Assembly (NCBI GenBank): GCA_002498385.1
Contig: DAHH01000017.1
Span: 1 to 57,563, forward strand
Direction of reading: 5' to 3'
From: Methanobacterium sp. UBA410
GTDB lineage: Archaea; Methanobacteriota; Methanobacteria; Methanobacteriales; Methanobacteriaceae
Length of the DNA: 57,563 bases
A model generated the notes under the pieces. That model saw only the letters and a list, made by a program, of their open reading frames with translations. It made no database searches and was not told where the DNA came from. The translations under genes were made by a program, and so were the position numbers. This document shows positions 44,248-55,263 of this stretch, piece by piece. Within the stretch, counting starts at the first letter, position 1. Each line of letters opens with the position of its first letter.

Positions 44248-44844
44248 TTGTCAGAACTATTAATACCATTAGACAAATATTTAGCAGCAGGTTTACACAT
44301 AGGTACACAACAAAAAACGAAGGATATGGAGCGTTACATTTACAGGGTAAGAGCAGACGGTCTTTACGTTCTTGACGTGAAGAGAACAAACGAGAGAATA
44401 ATATCCGTGGGAAAATTCCTTGCAAAATTCGACCCGGACGACATACTTGTTGTGTCAACAAGGCAGTACGGACAGGCACCAGTCAAAAAATTCGGAACCA
44501 TTACCGGGGCCAAAACCATTCCTGGAAGATTCATCCCTGGAACCTTAACCAACCCGAACTATGCTAAATTCATAGAACCTAAAGTACTGGTTGTCACAGA
44601 CCCAAGATCAGATGCACAGGCAATAATTGAAGCAAAACAGGTTGGAATACCTGTAGTTGCACTATGCGACACAGAGAACCTTCTTGGAAACGTTGACATA
44701 GTCATACCAGTAAACAACAAGGGAAGAAAGGCCATAGCACTCGTCTACTGGCTGCTTGCAAGGCAGATGTTGAGGGGAACAGGTGCACTTGCAGAGGATG
44801 AAGAGCTCCCAGTGGAACCATCAGACTTTGAACTCAAAATATAA
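44248..44844 (+). CDS. rps2: Ribosomal protein S2
   Basis: 198 residues, TTG start (44248) behind ATGAGGTGGTAAA. uS2: LIPLDKYLAAGLHIGTQQKTKDMERYIYRVRADGLYVLDVKRTNERI, PGRFIPGTLTNPNYAKFIEPKVLVVTDPRSDAQAI and GIPVVALCDTENLLGNVDIVIPVNNKGRKAIALVYWLLARQML. Small-subunit protein joining late. A perfect hairpin follows the stop. Confidence 0.98.
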   Translation: MSELLIPLDKYLAAGLHIGTQQKTKDMERYIYRVRADGLYVLDVKRTNERIISVGKFLAKFDPDDILVVSTRQYGQAPVKKFGTITGAKTIPGRFIPGTLTNPNYAKFIEPKVLVVTDPRSDAQAIIEAKQVGIPVVALCDTENLLGNVDIVIPVNNKGRKAIALVYWLLARQMLRGTGALAEDEELPVEPSDFELKI

Positions 44845-45255
44845 GCACAATGAATCTGGATTAAGATCCAGATTTCCCATTCCCATCTTTCCAACTCCAC
44901 ATTCCAGATCTATCCCAGACCATTTCTATGTATCAGGGTCTGCAGAATTTTTTGGTTCTGCAGAATTTTTATGGATGGGAGAAAAGGATGTAATTTGAAT
45001 GCTTCCACAGAACATGAAAGCGGAATGCGCATTGGGTTGATTTACATTTTAAGAAAGGTTTTTAGGTTTAAAGAAGGTTTTTTAGGAGTATTGATCCCAA
45101 AATCTTCCTTTTTATAAAAAATTCCTTTTTATAAAAAATTTTATAAAAAAATTACCTTTCATAAAAAATTATTTATTCCCACACCAAACTAAAAGTAGTT
45201 AAGGAAACATTGAGTCAAAATTTTTTTGTAAAAAAAAAGTAAGGACAGTGATTTT
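44845..45255. other. Spacer between rps2 and the MEMO gene
   Basis: Contains the rps2 hairpin, a near-duplication around 44939-44974 (TCTGCAGAATTTTT twice, 18 bases apart) and a perfect 17-bp duplication (TTCCTTTTTATAAAAAA, 45105-45138). No gene is seen. Confidence 0.5.
44853..44874 (+). terminator. Hairpin after rps2
   Basis: AATCTGGAT-TAAG-ATCCAGATT, perfect 9-bp arms and a 4-base loop, starting 8 bases after the rps2 stop and followed by a pyrimidine-rich stretch (TCCCATTCCCATCTTTCC). It looks like a transcript-end or 3'-protective structure. Confidence 0.5.
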
Positions 45256-46113
45256 ATGATAAGAAAACCTGCAGTTGCAGGACTTTTTTATGAAGGAAAT
45301 CCTGATTCTTTAAAAAAACAGATAGAGGCATGTTTCAAACATCAGTTAGGTCCAGGCAAAATTCCAGAGAAGATAGGGGATAAAAGGAACATAACCGGCG
45401 TTGTGGTTCCACATGCAGGATATGCATACTCAGGACCTGTGGCTGTAAATTCCTACTACCAGATAGCTGAAGATGGTCTTCCAGAAACCTTCATAGTGAT
45501 AGGCCCCAACCACACAGGAATGGGATCCGGAGTTTCTGCAATGCTTGAAGGAACATGGAGAACACCCATGGGAGACATGGAAATAGACCAGGAATTTGCA
45601 CAAAAAATGGTGCAAAATGCAGGCATAATAGATTCAGATCCCCAAGCCCATATCCAGGAGCACAGCGTGGAGGTTCAGCTACCCTTTTTACAGTACCTCC
45701 AGAAGAAATCATCTGCAAGTCTGGAATTTGTTCCGGTTTGCATGTGGATGCAGGATATGGAAACAGCAATTGACGTGGGAAACTCAATCTATGAAACTGC
45801 AGAAGAACTAAACCGCGACGTTGTTGTTGTTGCAAGCACGGACTTCACCCATTACAGGCCCAGGGAAATCGCCCATAAAAACGACATGCAGGTTCTCGAT
45901 GCAATAAAATCAATGGATGAAAACCTCATGTTTTCCAGAGTAGCGGCTTTAAACATTACAATGTGCGGTTACGGTCCAGTAGCAGCTGCAATGATAGCAT
46001 CAAAGAAGATGGGTGCTTCAAACTGCGAAGTTGAACGGTACGCAACAAGCGGGGACACAACTGGAGACTACAGCTCTGTTGTTGGATACGCATCAGCGGT
46101 GTTCCGAAGGTAA
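45256..46113 (+). CDS. MEMO1-family protein
   Basis: 285 residues. Family signatures: RKPAVAGLFYEGNPDSLKKQIE, VVPHAGYAYSGPVAVNSYYQI, VIGPNHTGMGSGVSAM, the HSVEVQLPFLQYL segment, ASTDFTHYRP and CGYGPVAAAMI. The fold is related to non-haem-iron extradiol dioxygenases, and the His residues of HAGY, NHTG and HSVE correspond to the metal ligands there. Enzyme activity in archaea is not established. The gene commonly lies next to mevalonate kinase in methanogens, as here. Confidence 0.93.
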   Translation: MIRKPAVAGLFYEGNPDSLKKQIEACFKHQLGPGKIPEKIGDKRNITGVVVPHAGYAYSGPVAVNSYYQIAEDGLPETFIVIGPNHTGMGSGVSAMLEGTWRTPMGDMEIDQEFAQKMVQNAGIIDSDPQAHIQEHSVEVQLPFLQYLQKKSSASLEFVPVCMWMQDMETAIDVGNSIYETAEELNRDVVVVASTDFTHYRPREIAHKNDMQVLDAIKSMDENLMFSRVAALNITMCGYGPVAAAMIASKKMGASNCEVERYATSGDTTGDYSSVVGYASAVFRR

Positions 46114-46693
46114 AGCCGGGAAAAGAAATAAGAAGTCAGTACCTTAAAGTAAGAATAACACTAATAATAGTGAGGGTACTAAAATAAAACTGATAATAAT
46201 TGAAAACCCTGATAATAAGTGAAGCTGCTGGAATTAAACTGATAATAAAGTTCTCTGATAAAGTTCTTAGATTAAAACTGAGGATAAATGAGAGCAGATT
46301 AAAACTAATACAATCTACTGGAATTTATTTGGAAATTAAAAATTGGAACCAGGTACAAATACTTGAAAGTAAAATTAAATGGGTAGGAACGAAACTTGGG
46401 TGTCACCGAAGATAACCCTTTTTTAAACATTGGTAATTTAGATTCTTGATAATGTAAATTCTGCAGCTGGAATAATAAAAAATTAGAGTACCCCTGATAT
46501 TAAATGAATAAAGATATTAATGAATAAAAATTAAAGCTTTTGAAAGAAAGTTGTCACGATTTATAAAAAAATCAAATTTATAAAAAAAATCAAGATTTAA
46601 CAATCAATTTACAGTTATATTTACAGTTATTATAAAAATTCACGCTCATAAAAATCATTAAAAATAATTTTATTAAAATTCAGGTGAAGTTTC
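46114..46693. other. AT-rich spacer upstream of mvk
   Basis: 580 bases with many short direct repeats (ACTGATAATAA-type near 46188-46250; ATTTATAAAAAAATCAA twice near 46559-46592; TTTACAGTTAT twice near 46608-46632). The 71-codon plus-strand frame at 46200-46415 starts in this repetitive DNA, lacks a ribosome-binding site and is not accepted as a gene. Confidence 0.45.
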
Positions 46694-47680
46694 ATGGAAA
46701 TTACGGCATCAGCACCAGGAAAAGCAATTCTTTTCGGTGAACATGCTGTGGTCTATGGAAAACCTGCAATAGCAGTAGCAGTAGATAGAAAAGCATACGT
46801 GACTTTAAAAAAACGTGAAGATAAAAGAGTACACGTAAAAATTAATGATCTGAACCTCTCAGGATTTCTAGACCTTGAAAAGAGTGAAGTAAAGGTTGAA
46901 AACCTGAATAAAAAACCAGAAAAAAAAGGCATTCTTAATTACATATTGAGCGCAGTTTTGAAGGTTCAAAAGGGTGCTCTTCAAGGAATGGACATTGAAA
47001 TTGACCTGGAAATACCGATAGGTGCAGGTCTAGGCTCATCAGCAGCCATAACAGTTGCAACAATTGCAGCAGTTTCAAAGTTTAACAGAATGGAACTATC
47101 AAAGGATGAAATAGCTGAACACGCCCACAACGTGGAACTTGAAGTTCAGGGGGCAGCAAGCCATATTGATACAACCCTGAGCACCTACGGTGGCATGATC
47201 TACCTTTCAAAAAATGCTGAAGACATTAAACCCATCAAAATAAGTGGAAACCTTCCACTCGTTGTGGGATACACAGAAGAAAGGGGTAACACAGGAGAAC
47301 TTGTGGAGTCAGTGAAACTAAAAAAAGAAACATATCCTGAGGCTGTAAATCCAATATTAAACGCTATTGAATCTGTTACCGATGATGCAGTGGATGCACT
47401 GCTTGAAAAAGATGAAAAAAGAATAGGAGAACTCATGAATATCAACCACGGGCTTCTTGATGCTCTGGGCGTTAACACAGGAGATCTCTCCAGAATGGCA
47501 TACACAGCCCGAAGAGCTGGAGCTCTGGGCTCAAAAATAACAGGAGCCGGCGGCGGTGGAAGTATCATAGCTTACTGCCCAGGAAAAGTTGAAGAAGTAA
47601 TAAAAAGCATTAAAAAAATGGATAAAGCGTTCAATGCAGCTTTATCAGTGGACGGCGTTAAAGTTAAAGTAAAAAAATAA
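46694..47680 (+). CDS. mvk: Mevalonate kinase
   Basis: 328 residues, GHMP kinase fold. SAPGKAILFGEHAVVYGKPAIAVAV at the N-terminus, the ATP-binding glycine loop GAGLGSSAAITVA (110-122), AHNVELEVQGAASHIDTTLSTYGG with the catalytic Asp, and KITGAGGGGSIIAY near the C-terminus. It phosphorylates mevalonate in archaeal lipid synthesis. ATG 46694 follows CAGGTGAAGTTTC. The next isoprenoid genes follow after a 620-bp spacer. Confidence 0.97.
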   Translation: MEITASAPGKAILFGEHAVVYGKPAIAVAVDRKAYVTLKKREDKRVHVKINDLNLSGFLDLEKSEVKVENLNKKPEKKGILNYILSAVLKVQKGALQGMDIEIDLEIPIGAGLGSSAAITVATIAAVSKFNRMELSKDEIAEHAHNVELEVQGAASHIDTTLSTYGGMIYLSKNAEDIKPIKISGNLPLVVGYTEERGNTGELVESVKLKKETYPEAVNPILNAIESVTDDAVDALLEKDEKRIGELMNINHGLLDALGVNTGDLSRMAYTARRAGALGSKITGAGGGGSIIAYCPGKVEEVIKSIKKMDKAFNAALSVDGVKVKVKK

Positions 47681-48299
47681 GATCAAAAATCAATCCCAAA
47701 ATCCAAAAAAATCAATTCTTAAAGGGTCAAATAAAAGGATCAGCATTTTAAGAAGGATCAGCATTTTAAGAAGGATCAGCATTTTAAGAAGGATCAACAT
47801 TTTAAGAAGAGATTTGGAGAATCAACATTTTGAGAAAAGATTTGTTAATTAAATGAATGATTTTCAACAGTTAAAATGTTGTTAATCATCAGTAATTGTC
47901 AGCCATCAATATAATTGTTTCAAAGCTAGAACTCCAGGGATCAATTTTTTAGGAGTTCAACTTTGATTTTACTAAAAAAAACTGTCTAAATTAAGACAAC
48001 TTTATAAGTTAACTTTGTAAATGATAAAAGCTTGCAAAATTGAATTTAGACTCATACAATCCGAATTTATGCAACAGAAGCATTATCCGGCATAGAAGCA
48101 TGGAATTTACCATATAAATACCCTTAGAATTTACTGCATAATACCTTAGAATTTACCACACACCCTACAGTTTACCTTGAAATCTAAAAAAAAGTTAGTT
48201 AATGCAGGTTTTTGCTGTACAGGTTTGCTGTAAAAGTACAGGTTCACTAAAATATTCGGATTGCATTTCATTCACAAAAAAAGAGAGGTGTTAGTTTAA
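47681..48299. other. Long repeat-bearing spacer inside the isoprenoid locus
   Basis: 619 bases between mvk and the IPK gene. It contains the four-copy 18-bp repeat (47737-47808), further drifted AAGGATCAACATTTTGAGAA-like units to about 47840, and TTAGAATTTAC repeats near 48124-48160. No protein frame is convincing; a promoter for the downstream isoprenoid operon is likely near its right end. Confidence 0.5.
47737..47808 (+). repeat. 18-bp tandem repeat, four copies
   Basis: GGATCAGCATTTTAAGAA at 47737, 47755 and 47773 (perfect) and GGATCAACATTTTAAGAA at 47791 (one change). A fifth, degenerate unit may follow. It lies 57 bases downstream of mvk. Confidence 0.96.
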
Positions 48300-49106
48300 G
48301 TGATAATCCTAAAAATTGGTGGAAGCGTTATAACTAAAAAAGATTCCAAAACACCTCTGCTTGATTCTGAAAATCTAAGCAGAATAGCAAGGGAAATAGC
48401 AGATTCATCATATGACAAATTGATAATTGTACACGGTGCAGGTTCCTTTGGCCATCCATCTGCCAAAAAGTACGCAGTTGGCGAGAAAATACAAAATGAA
48501 GATGACTTCGAGAGGAAGAAACTGGGATTCTGCATAACCCAGAACTCCGTGAAAAATCTCAACGCACAGGTCTGCGAGTACCTGCGGAGAGAAGGAATTC
48601 TAGCAGTATCTATACAGCCTTCATCATTCGTTTTAACAAAGAATAAAAGAATAACTCATGCTAATTTAGATTTAATAAAGAAATACTTGGATTCCGGTTT
48701 TGTACCAGTTCTGTACGGAGACGCAGTTCTTGACATGGATGAGGACATAAGAATGGCCATATTATCAGGAGATCAGATAATAGAATACCTTGGAACAAAT
48801 TTAAGGCCGGATAAAGTTATTCTGGGCTCTGACGTTGATGGGATATACAACAAAAACCCTAAAAAATATCCAAATGCAGAACTCATGCATGTTGTCACAT
48901 CAGGTGAAGATCTGGAGTCGGTGGAAGGCAGCCAGACAACCGATGTTACAGGAGGCATGAGAGGCAAACTCAGAGAACTTTTAAGCCTGGCAGAAATGGG
49001 AATTGAATCCGAAATCTTGAATGCAGGTCGCAATAACCTTATAAAAAGAGCTATAAATGGCGAAAAGGGAATTGGAACTTTAATAAGGAGTAAAAATAGG
49101 GAATAA
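48300..49106 (+). CDS. ipk: Isopentenyl phosphate kinase
   Basis: 268 residues, GTG start behind GAGAGGTG. Amino-acid-kinase fold: ILKIGGSVITKKD at the N-terminus, HGAGSFGHPSAKKY (45-58; the His of GSFGH corresponds to the substrate-binding histidine of known IPKs), LYGDAVLDMDEDIRMAILSGDQIIEYL, GSDVDGIYNKNP and TDVTGGMRGKLREL. It makes isopentenyl diphosphate from isopentenyl phosphate, the last step of the archaeal mevalonate pathway. 21 bases before fni. Confidence 0.96.
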   Translation: MIILKIGGSVITKKDSKTPLLDSENLSRIAREIADSSYDKLIIVHGAGSFGHPSAKKYAVGEKIQNEDDFERKKLGFCITQNSVKNLNAQVCEYLRREGILAVSIQPSSFVLTKNKRITHANLDLIKKYLDSGFVPVLYGDAVLDMDEDIRMAILSGDQIIEYLGTNLRPDKVILGSDVDGIYNKNPKKYPNAELMHVVTSGEDLESVEGSQTTDVTGGMRGKLRELLSLAEMGIESEILNAGRNNLIKRAINGEKGIGTLIRSKNRE

Positions 49107-49127
49107 AAATGAAAAAGGATGTAAAAA

Positions 49128-50192
49128 ATGATTTCAAACAGAAAATTAGAGCATTTACTGCTGGGCCTGTACTGTGATGTGGAATACAGAAAAAAAACAG
49201 GATTTGGCGATATAGAACTTATTCACAAGGCTCTTCCCGAGGTCAACAAGGAAAAAATTGATCTTTCAACAGATTTTTTTGGAAAAGAGCTGAATTTACC
49301 ATTTATAATATCTGCAATGACAGGAGGACATCCATCATCTCTTAAAATTAACAGAGAGCTTGCAAAGGCCGCAGATAAACTTAACGTGGCCATGGGAGTT
49401 GGAAGCCAGCGTGCAGCAATTGAAAATCCTGAGCTTGCACCAACTTACACAGTTGTAAGGGATGAAGCCCCATCAGCATTTATAATAGGTAACATCGGCG
49501 CCCCACAAATTGAATATGCAGAGAAGGCAGTTGAAATGCTGGATCTTGATTCACTTGCAGTTCACCTGAACCCACTCCAAGAGGCAATACAGCCGGGTGG
49601 AGACGTGGATGCAACAGGATACCTGGAATCTGTAGAAAAAATTTCAAAGGTGGTTAACGTACCTGTCATAGTTAAAGAAACAGGTGCAGGCATTAAAAGA
49701 GAAGATGCATTGGCCCTTGAAAGAGCTGGTGTTGATGCAATAGACGTTGCAGGAGCCGGCGGAACAAGTTGGGCTGCAGTTGAAACTTACCGTGCAAAGG
49801 ACCGCAGTCTTGGAGAACTTTACTGGGACTGGGGAATACCAACGGCAGTGAGCACAGTTGAGGTATCAGAATCTGTTAAAATCCCTGTTGTATCATCAGG
49901 GGGAATAAGAACAGGACTTGATGCAGCAAAAGCATTTGCATTAGGTGCAAGTGCTGTTGGAATAGCTTTACCATTACTAAAAGATGCTTATACAGGATAT
50001 AAATCCGTTATAAAATCAATTGAGAAGTTTAAAGAGGAACTTCGTGTTGCAATGTTCCTTGTTGGAGCATCAAGCATAGAAGACCTCCGAAAATCAGATC
50101 TCATAATAAAAGGAAGTACAAAGGAATGGCTCCAAGAAAGGGGCTTTGAAACCAGAAAATACGCGAGGAGATCAGAATATAATGAGCGTTGA
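49128..50192 (+). CDS. fni: Isopentenyl-diphosphate delta-isomerase, type 2 (FMN)
   Basis: 354 residues of the type 2 IDI. TIM-barrel with RKLEHLLLGLYCDVEYRKKTGFGDIELIHKALPE, FIISAMTGGHPSS, VGSQRAAIENPE, HLNPLQEAIQPGGD (substrate/Mg region), DVAGAGGTSWAAVE and SSGGIRTGLDAAKAFALGASAVGIA (FMN phosphate). It interconverts IPP and DMAPP using reduced FMN and Mg. It overlaps the RNase J gene by 11 bases. Confidence 0.97.
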   Translation: MISNRKLEHLLLGLYCDVEYRKKTGFGDIELIHKALPEVNKEKIDLSTDFFGKELNLPFIISAMTGGHPSSLKINRELAKAADKLNVAMGVGSQRAAIENPELAPTYTVVRDEAPSAFIIGNIGAPQIEYAEKAVEMLDLDSLAVHLNPLQEAIQPGGDVDATGYLESVEKISKVVNVPVIVKETGAGIKREDALALERAGVDAIDVAGAGGTSWAAVETYRAKDRSLGELYWDWGIPTAVSTVEVSESVKIPVVSSGGIRTGLDAAKAFALGASAVGIALPLLKDAYTGYKSVIKSIEKFKEELRVAMFLVGASSIEDLRKSDLIIKGSTKEWLQERGFETRKYARRSEYNER

Positions 50193-51531
50193 AATAATAG
50201 CAATTGGCGGATATGAAGAAGTAGGTAAAAACATGTCCGCAGTCAAGGTCGGCGACGACGTTGTAATATTTGACATGGGAATCCACTTAGACAGGGTTCA
50301 CATACACGAAGACACAGACATAGCAAGGATGCACAGCTTAGATCTAATAGAAAGAGGAGTGATACCAAACGACACCCTCATGAAGGATGTTGACGGTAAG
50401 GTAAGGGCCATAGTCTTCACACACGGCCATCTGGACCATATAGGAGCAGTTGCAAAACTTGCCCACAGATACGAGGCACCAATAATTGCAACACCCTACA
50501 CAATGGCGCTGATAGAGAAGACCATCAAGGGAGAGAAAAAATTCAACGTTACAAACCCGCTTCAGATACTGAACGCCGGTGAAAAATGTCAAATATCCCC
50601 TGATATCACCCTAGAATTTATTGGAACAACCCACAGTATACCACAGACGGTTACTGCAGCACTCCACACATCAGAGGGCATAATAGTCTATGCAAATGAC
50701 TTCAAATTCGACAACCACCAGAAGCTCTCCCCACCACCAGACTACAAAAGGTTCAAGGAACTTGGAAGAAAGGGAGTTCTTGCACTCATAGTTGAAACAA
50801 CCAATGCAGGTGTGAAAAATCAGCCTAAAACATACTCTGAAAAGGTTGCAAGACTCATACTCCAGGACGTGATGAAGGAACCATTGAGGGAGAAGAATGG
50901 GCTGATAATAACAACCTTCTCATCCCATATGGAGAGGATCCAGGCCATATGTGACATAGCCAATAAAAGCAACCGTAAAATACTTCTCCTTGGAAGATCA
51001 ATGGAACGCTACTGTTCAATGGCTGAAAAACTGGGAATATTAAAGTTGCCAAGAACAGCCAGTGTTTACGGAAGTCCCAAGGCAGTTAACAGGGCACTTG
51101 CAAAGGCCAATGAAAAACGTTCGAAGTACGTGCTGGTTACAACCGGCCATCAGGGAGAACCTGACGCCCTTCTTCCACGTATTGCAAATGAAAAAACCCA
51201 GTTTTCGGTTAAACCCGGTGACAATGTTGTGATATCTGCATCTGTCATACCTAACCCAATGAACATAGCCAACCGCAACCTCATGGAGAGAAGACTTAAA
51301 TCCTGTGGTGCAAGAATATTTACCAACGCACATGTCTCAGGACATGCAGGACCTGAAGACCACCGTGATTTTATTAGGATGCTCCAACCAATGAATATCA
51401 TACCATCCCACGGAGACCTTCAGATGCTCTCAGCATACACAGAGCTTGCAGAGGAGGAAGGCTACAAACTGGGTGATAACATTCACATATTAAGAAATGG
51501 ACAGGCACAGGTCTTTAATGATGGAATATAA
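50182..51531 (+). CDS. rnj: Archaeal RNase J
   Basis: 449 residues from ATG 50182 (MSVEIIAIGGYEEVGKNMSAVKVGDDVVIFDMG), inside the end of fni; a longer frame to 50146 has no support. Metallo-beta-lactamase motif HGHLDH (81-86), beta-CASP features GTTHSIPQT, FSSHMERIQAI, TGHQGEPDALLPRI and the C-terminal FTNAHVSGHAGPEDHRDFIRMLQPMNIIPSHGD. It is a 5'-3' exo/endoribonuclease and lacks N-terminal KH domains. Position between isoprenoid genes is a conserved methanogen arrangement as I recall it. Confidence 0.95.
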   Translation: MSVEIIAIGGYEEVGKNMSAVKVGDDVVIFDMGIHLDRVHIHEDTDIARMHSLDLIERGVIPNDTLMKDVDGKVRAIVFTHGHLDHIGAVAKLAHRYEAPIIATPYTMALIEKTIKGEKKFNVTNPLQILNAGEKCQISPDITLEFIGTTHSIPQTVTAALHTSEGIIVYANDFKFDNHQKLSPPPDYKRFKELGRKGVLALIVETTNAGVKNQPKTYSEKVARLILQDVMKEPLREKNGLIITTFSSHMERIQAICDIANKSNRKILLLGRSMERYCSMAEKLGILKLPRTASVYGSPKAVNRALAKANEKRSKYVLVTTGHQGEPDALLPRIANEKTQFSVKPGDNVVISASVIPNPMNIANRNLMERRLKSCGARIFTNAHVSGHAGPEDHRDFIRMLQPMNIIPSHGDLQMLSAYTELAEEEGYKLGDNIHILRNGQAQVFNDGI

Positions 51532-51550
51532 AATTAGATGAGGGGTTTAA

Positions 51551-52534
51551 ATGGAAGTAACTGATATCCTAAGGAAAAATTCCACAATTGTGGATAAAGA
51601 GATCAATGAATCACTCAGTGAAGTTTGCCCAGGGAAACTTCAGGATGCATCAAAACATCTGATAACAGGCGGAAAAAAAATCCGCCCGTCCCTTGTTTTA
51701 CTGAGCTGTGAAGCAGTTGGTGGAAGCGTTGACAGTGCACTTAAAACAGCAGCGGCAGTTGAACTGATACACACATTTTCACTCATTCACGACGACATTA
51801 TGGACAAGGATGACATGAGAAGGGGAAAACCCTCTGTTCATGTTAAGTGGGGAGAGCCAATGGCAATCCTCACAGGGGACACACTCTTCTCCAAAGCTTT
51901 TGAAACCATCCTTGAAACTGGAATCGATGGAGTAACCTATGAAAGAGTTGTGGGTGCACTTAAAACAGTTGTGGACTCCTGCACCAAGATCTGCGAGGGA
52001 CAGGCCTTTGACATGTGCTTCGAGGGAAACTTTGAGGTCACAGAAGTCGAGTACATGAACATGATCTACATGAAAACAGCCGCACTCATAGCAGCAGCAT
52101 CCAAGGCCGGTGCAATACTCGGTGGCGGAACACCCCAACAGGTTGAAGCCTTTGAAGAGTACGGAAAGCTCATAGGACTGGCATTCCAGATACAGGACGA
52201 TTACCTGGATGTGGTAAGCAGCGAGGAAGACCTTGGAAAACCCGTTGGAAGCGATATAGTCGAGGGCAAGATGACCCTCATGGTTGTAAACGCCCTCTCA
52301 AAAGCATCTCCTGAGGATAAAAAGGAGTTGATTTCCATATTAAAGGCTCATGAAGATACAGATGTTGGAAGGGCAATTGAGATCCTTGAAAAATACGATT
52401 CAATCAAGTACACCTACAACATCTCCCTAAACAACGTTGAAAAAGCCAAAAAACTCCTGGACGTGGTTGAAGACTCAGATGCAAAGCAGTCCCTCATAAT
52501 GCTTGCAGATTTTGTACTTCACAGAACCAGTTAA
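51551..52534 (+). CDS. idsA: Short-chain isoprenyl diphosphate synthase (FPP/GGPP)
   Basis: 327 residues, trans-prenyltransferase. GGKKIRPSLVLLSCEAVGG (40-58), first aspartate-rich motif DDIMD (81-85) followed by DMRRGKPSVH, and second motif DDYLD (216-220) in FQIQDDYLDVVSSEEDLGKPVGSDIVEGKMT. It builds farnesyl and geranylgeranyl diphosphates for archaeal ether lipids; bifunctionality is known for IdsA of related methanogens. ATG 51551 follows AGATGAGGGG, 19 bases after the RNase J gene, so it is in the same operon. Confidence 0.96.
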   Translation: MEVTDILRKNSTIVDKEINESLSEVCPGKLQDASKHLITGGKKIRPSLVLLSCEAVGGSVDSALKTAAAVELIHTFSLIHDDIMDKDDMRRGKPSVHVKWGEPMAILTGDTLFSKAFETILETGIDGVTYERVVGALKTVVDSCTKICEGQAFDMCFEGNFEVTEVEYMNMIYMKTAALIAAASKAGAILGGGTPQQVEAFEEYGKLIGLAFQIQDDYLDVVSSEEDLGKPVGSDIVEGKMTLMVVNALSKASPEDKKELISILKAHEDTDVGRAIEILEKYDSIKYTYNISLNNVEKAKKLLDVVEDSDAKQSLIMLADFVLHRTS

Positions 52535-53125
52535 GGATCCTTACGGGAGTTTAAAACCAATTAAGAATGTTTAAATAATAAAAGTTAAGGATCTTTAAAT
52601 AGTAAAAACCAGTTTAAAGATGTTTGAACATTCCAATGGTTATACTGGAAATTTTAAATATTTTTTTCCAGATTTTATTCCTTTTTACAGTAATTTTTTT
52701 ACAAAAAAAGCTGCAGATATTATTGGAATGCGATCCAAAATTTTAATCTACAAAATTAATCTAAAAAAGTTTTGATCATAGTTAAAGTATTTGTAATTAA
52801 TATTTGTTTAATTGGTACTCATTTAATTAGTATTTATTTAATTGATAATCAGTTTTATAATAAAATTTAATTCAAATTTATTCGCTGAATTTATTTAAAA
52901 TCTTTATTTAAAATCCTAATTTACCTAAAAAAATTTTTAAAAAAATCTGTTAAATAAATTCATTTAGATGATCTAAATAAAAAATAAAATGGGGATTTAA
53001 GTAGGGATCTTCATTAAACTAATAAAGTGAATTTTAATTGAAAATGGATTTAATTAAAAGTGAATTTCAACTGAAAATGGATTTTAACTAAAAAATATAT
53101 CTTAAAACACGTTTTAAGTGATTTT
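52535..53125. other. AT-rich spacer upstream of gltX
   Basis: 591 bases, over 75% A+T, with T runs after idsA and repeated TTTAATTGGTACTCATTTAATTAG-like and AAAATGGATTTAA units (near 52806-53090). No gene or structured RNA is recognised. It probably holds the idsA terminator and the gltX promoter. Confidence 0.45.
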
Positions 53126-54826
<1,701 letters not shown>

Positions 54827-55263
54827 ACCAGCTTTTAAAATCGTGATTTTGGATTGAAGTAGAAACATTTCTATTGAAATAGAGCTATCGGATATCCAAT
54901 AGAAATTTTTATTTTATATTTTTTAATTTATTTTTCAAGTTTCAGTGGATCTAAATGTTAACAGGTTTTATAAAATCTAAGAAGGGGAACTTTTTATTTA
55001 TTGGTTTATAAATTTTTAAGATGAAGAATATTAAGATGAAAAAGAAATATTAAGTAAATTGATGTTGAGTAAAAAGATTTCTTCTATAAAAGATTTCATA
55101 AAACAGTAATTTCAGAGAGATTTCAACAGGAACAATTTCAATAAAAAGAGATTTAATAAAAGGAATTCGTTCTGGATAAACTCATAAGAGCCCCTAGAAA
55201 AATTAAAGAATTGGACTCATTTATATTCATGAAATAACGATTAAGAAAGGAGAGATTTTTAAA
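54827..55263. other. AT-rich spacer upstream of dapL
   Basis: 437 bases without a convincing frame. A small GCTTTTAAAATCGTGATTTTGG structure follows gltX. Short repeated elements (GAATATTAAGATGAA, TTTCAATAAAAAG-like) are scattered. The dapL ribosome-binding site (AAGGAGAG) is at its right end. Confidence 0.4.

Noticed and set aside
46200..46415. 71-codon plus-strand frame upstream of mvk
   Set aside because: Starts in short repeats, no ribosome-binding site, composition follows base bias, no motif.
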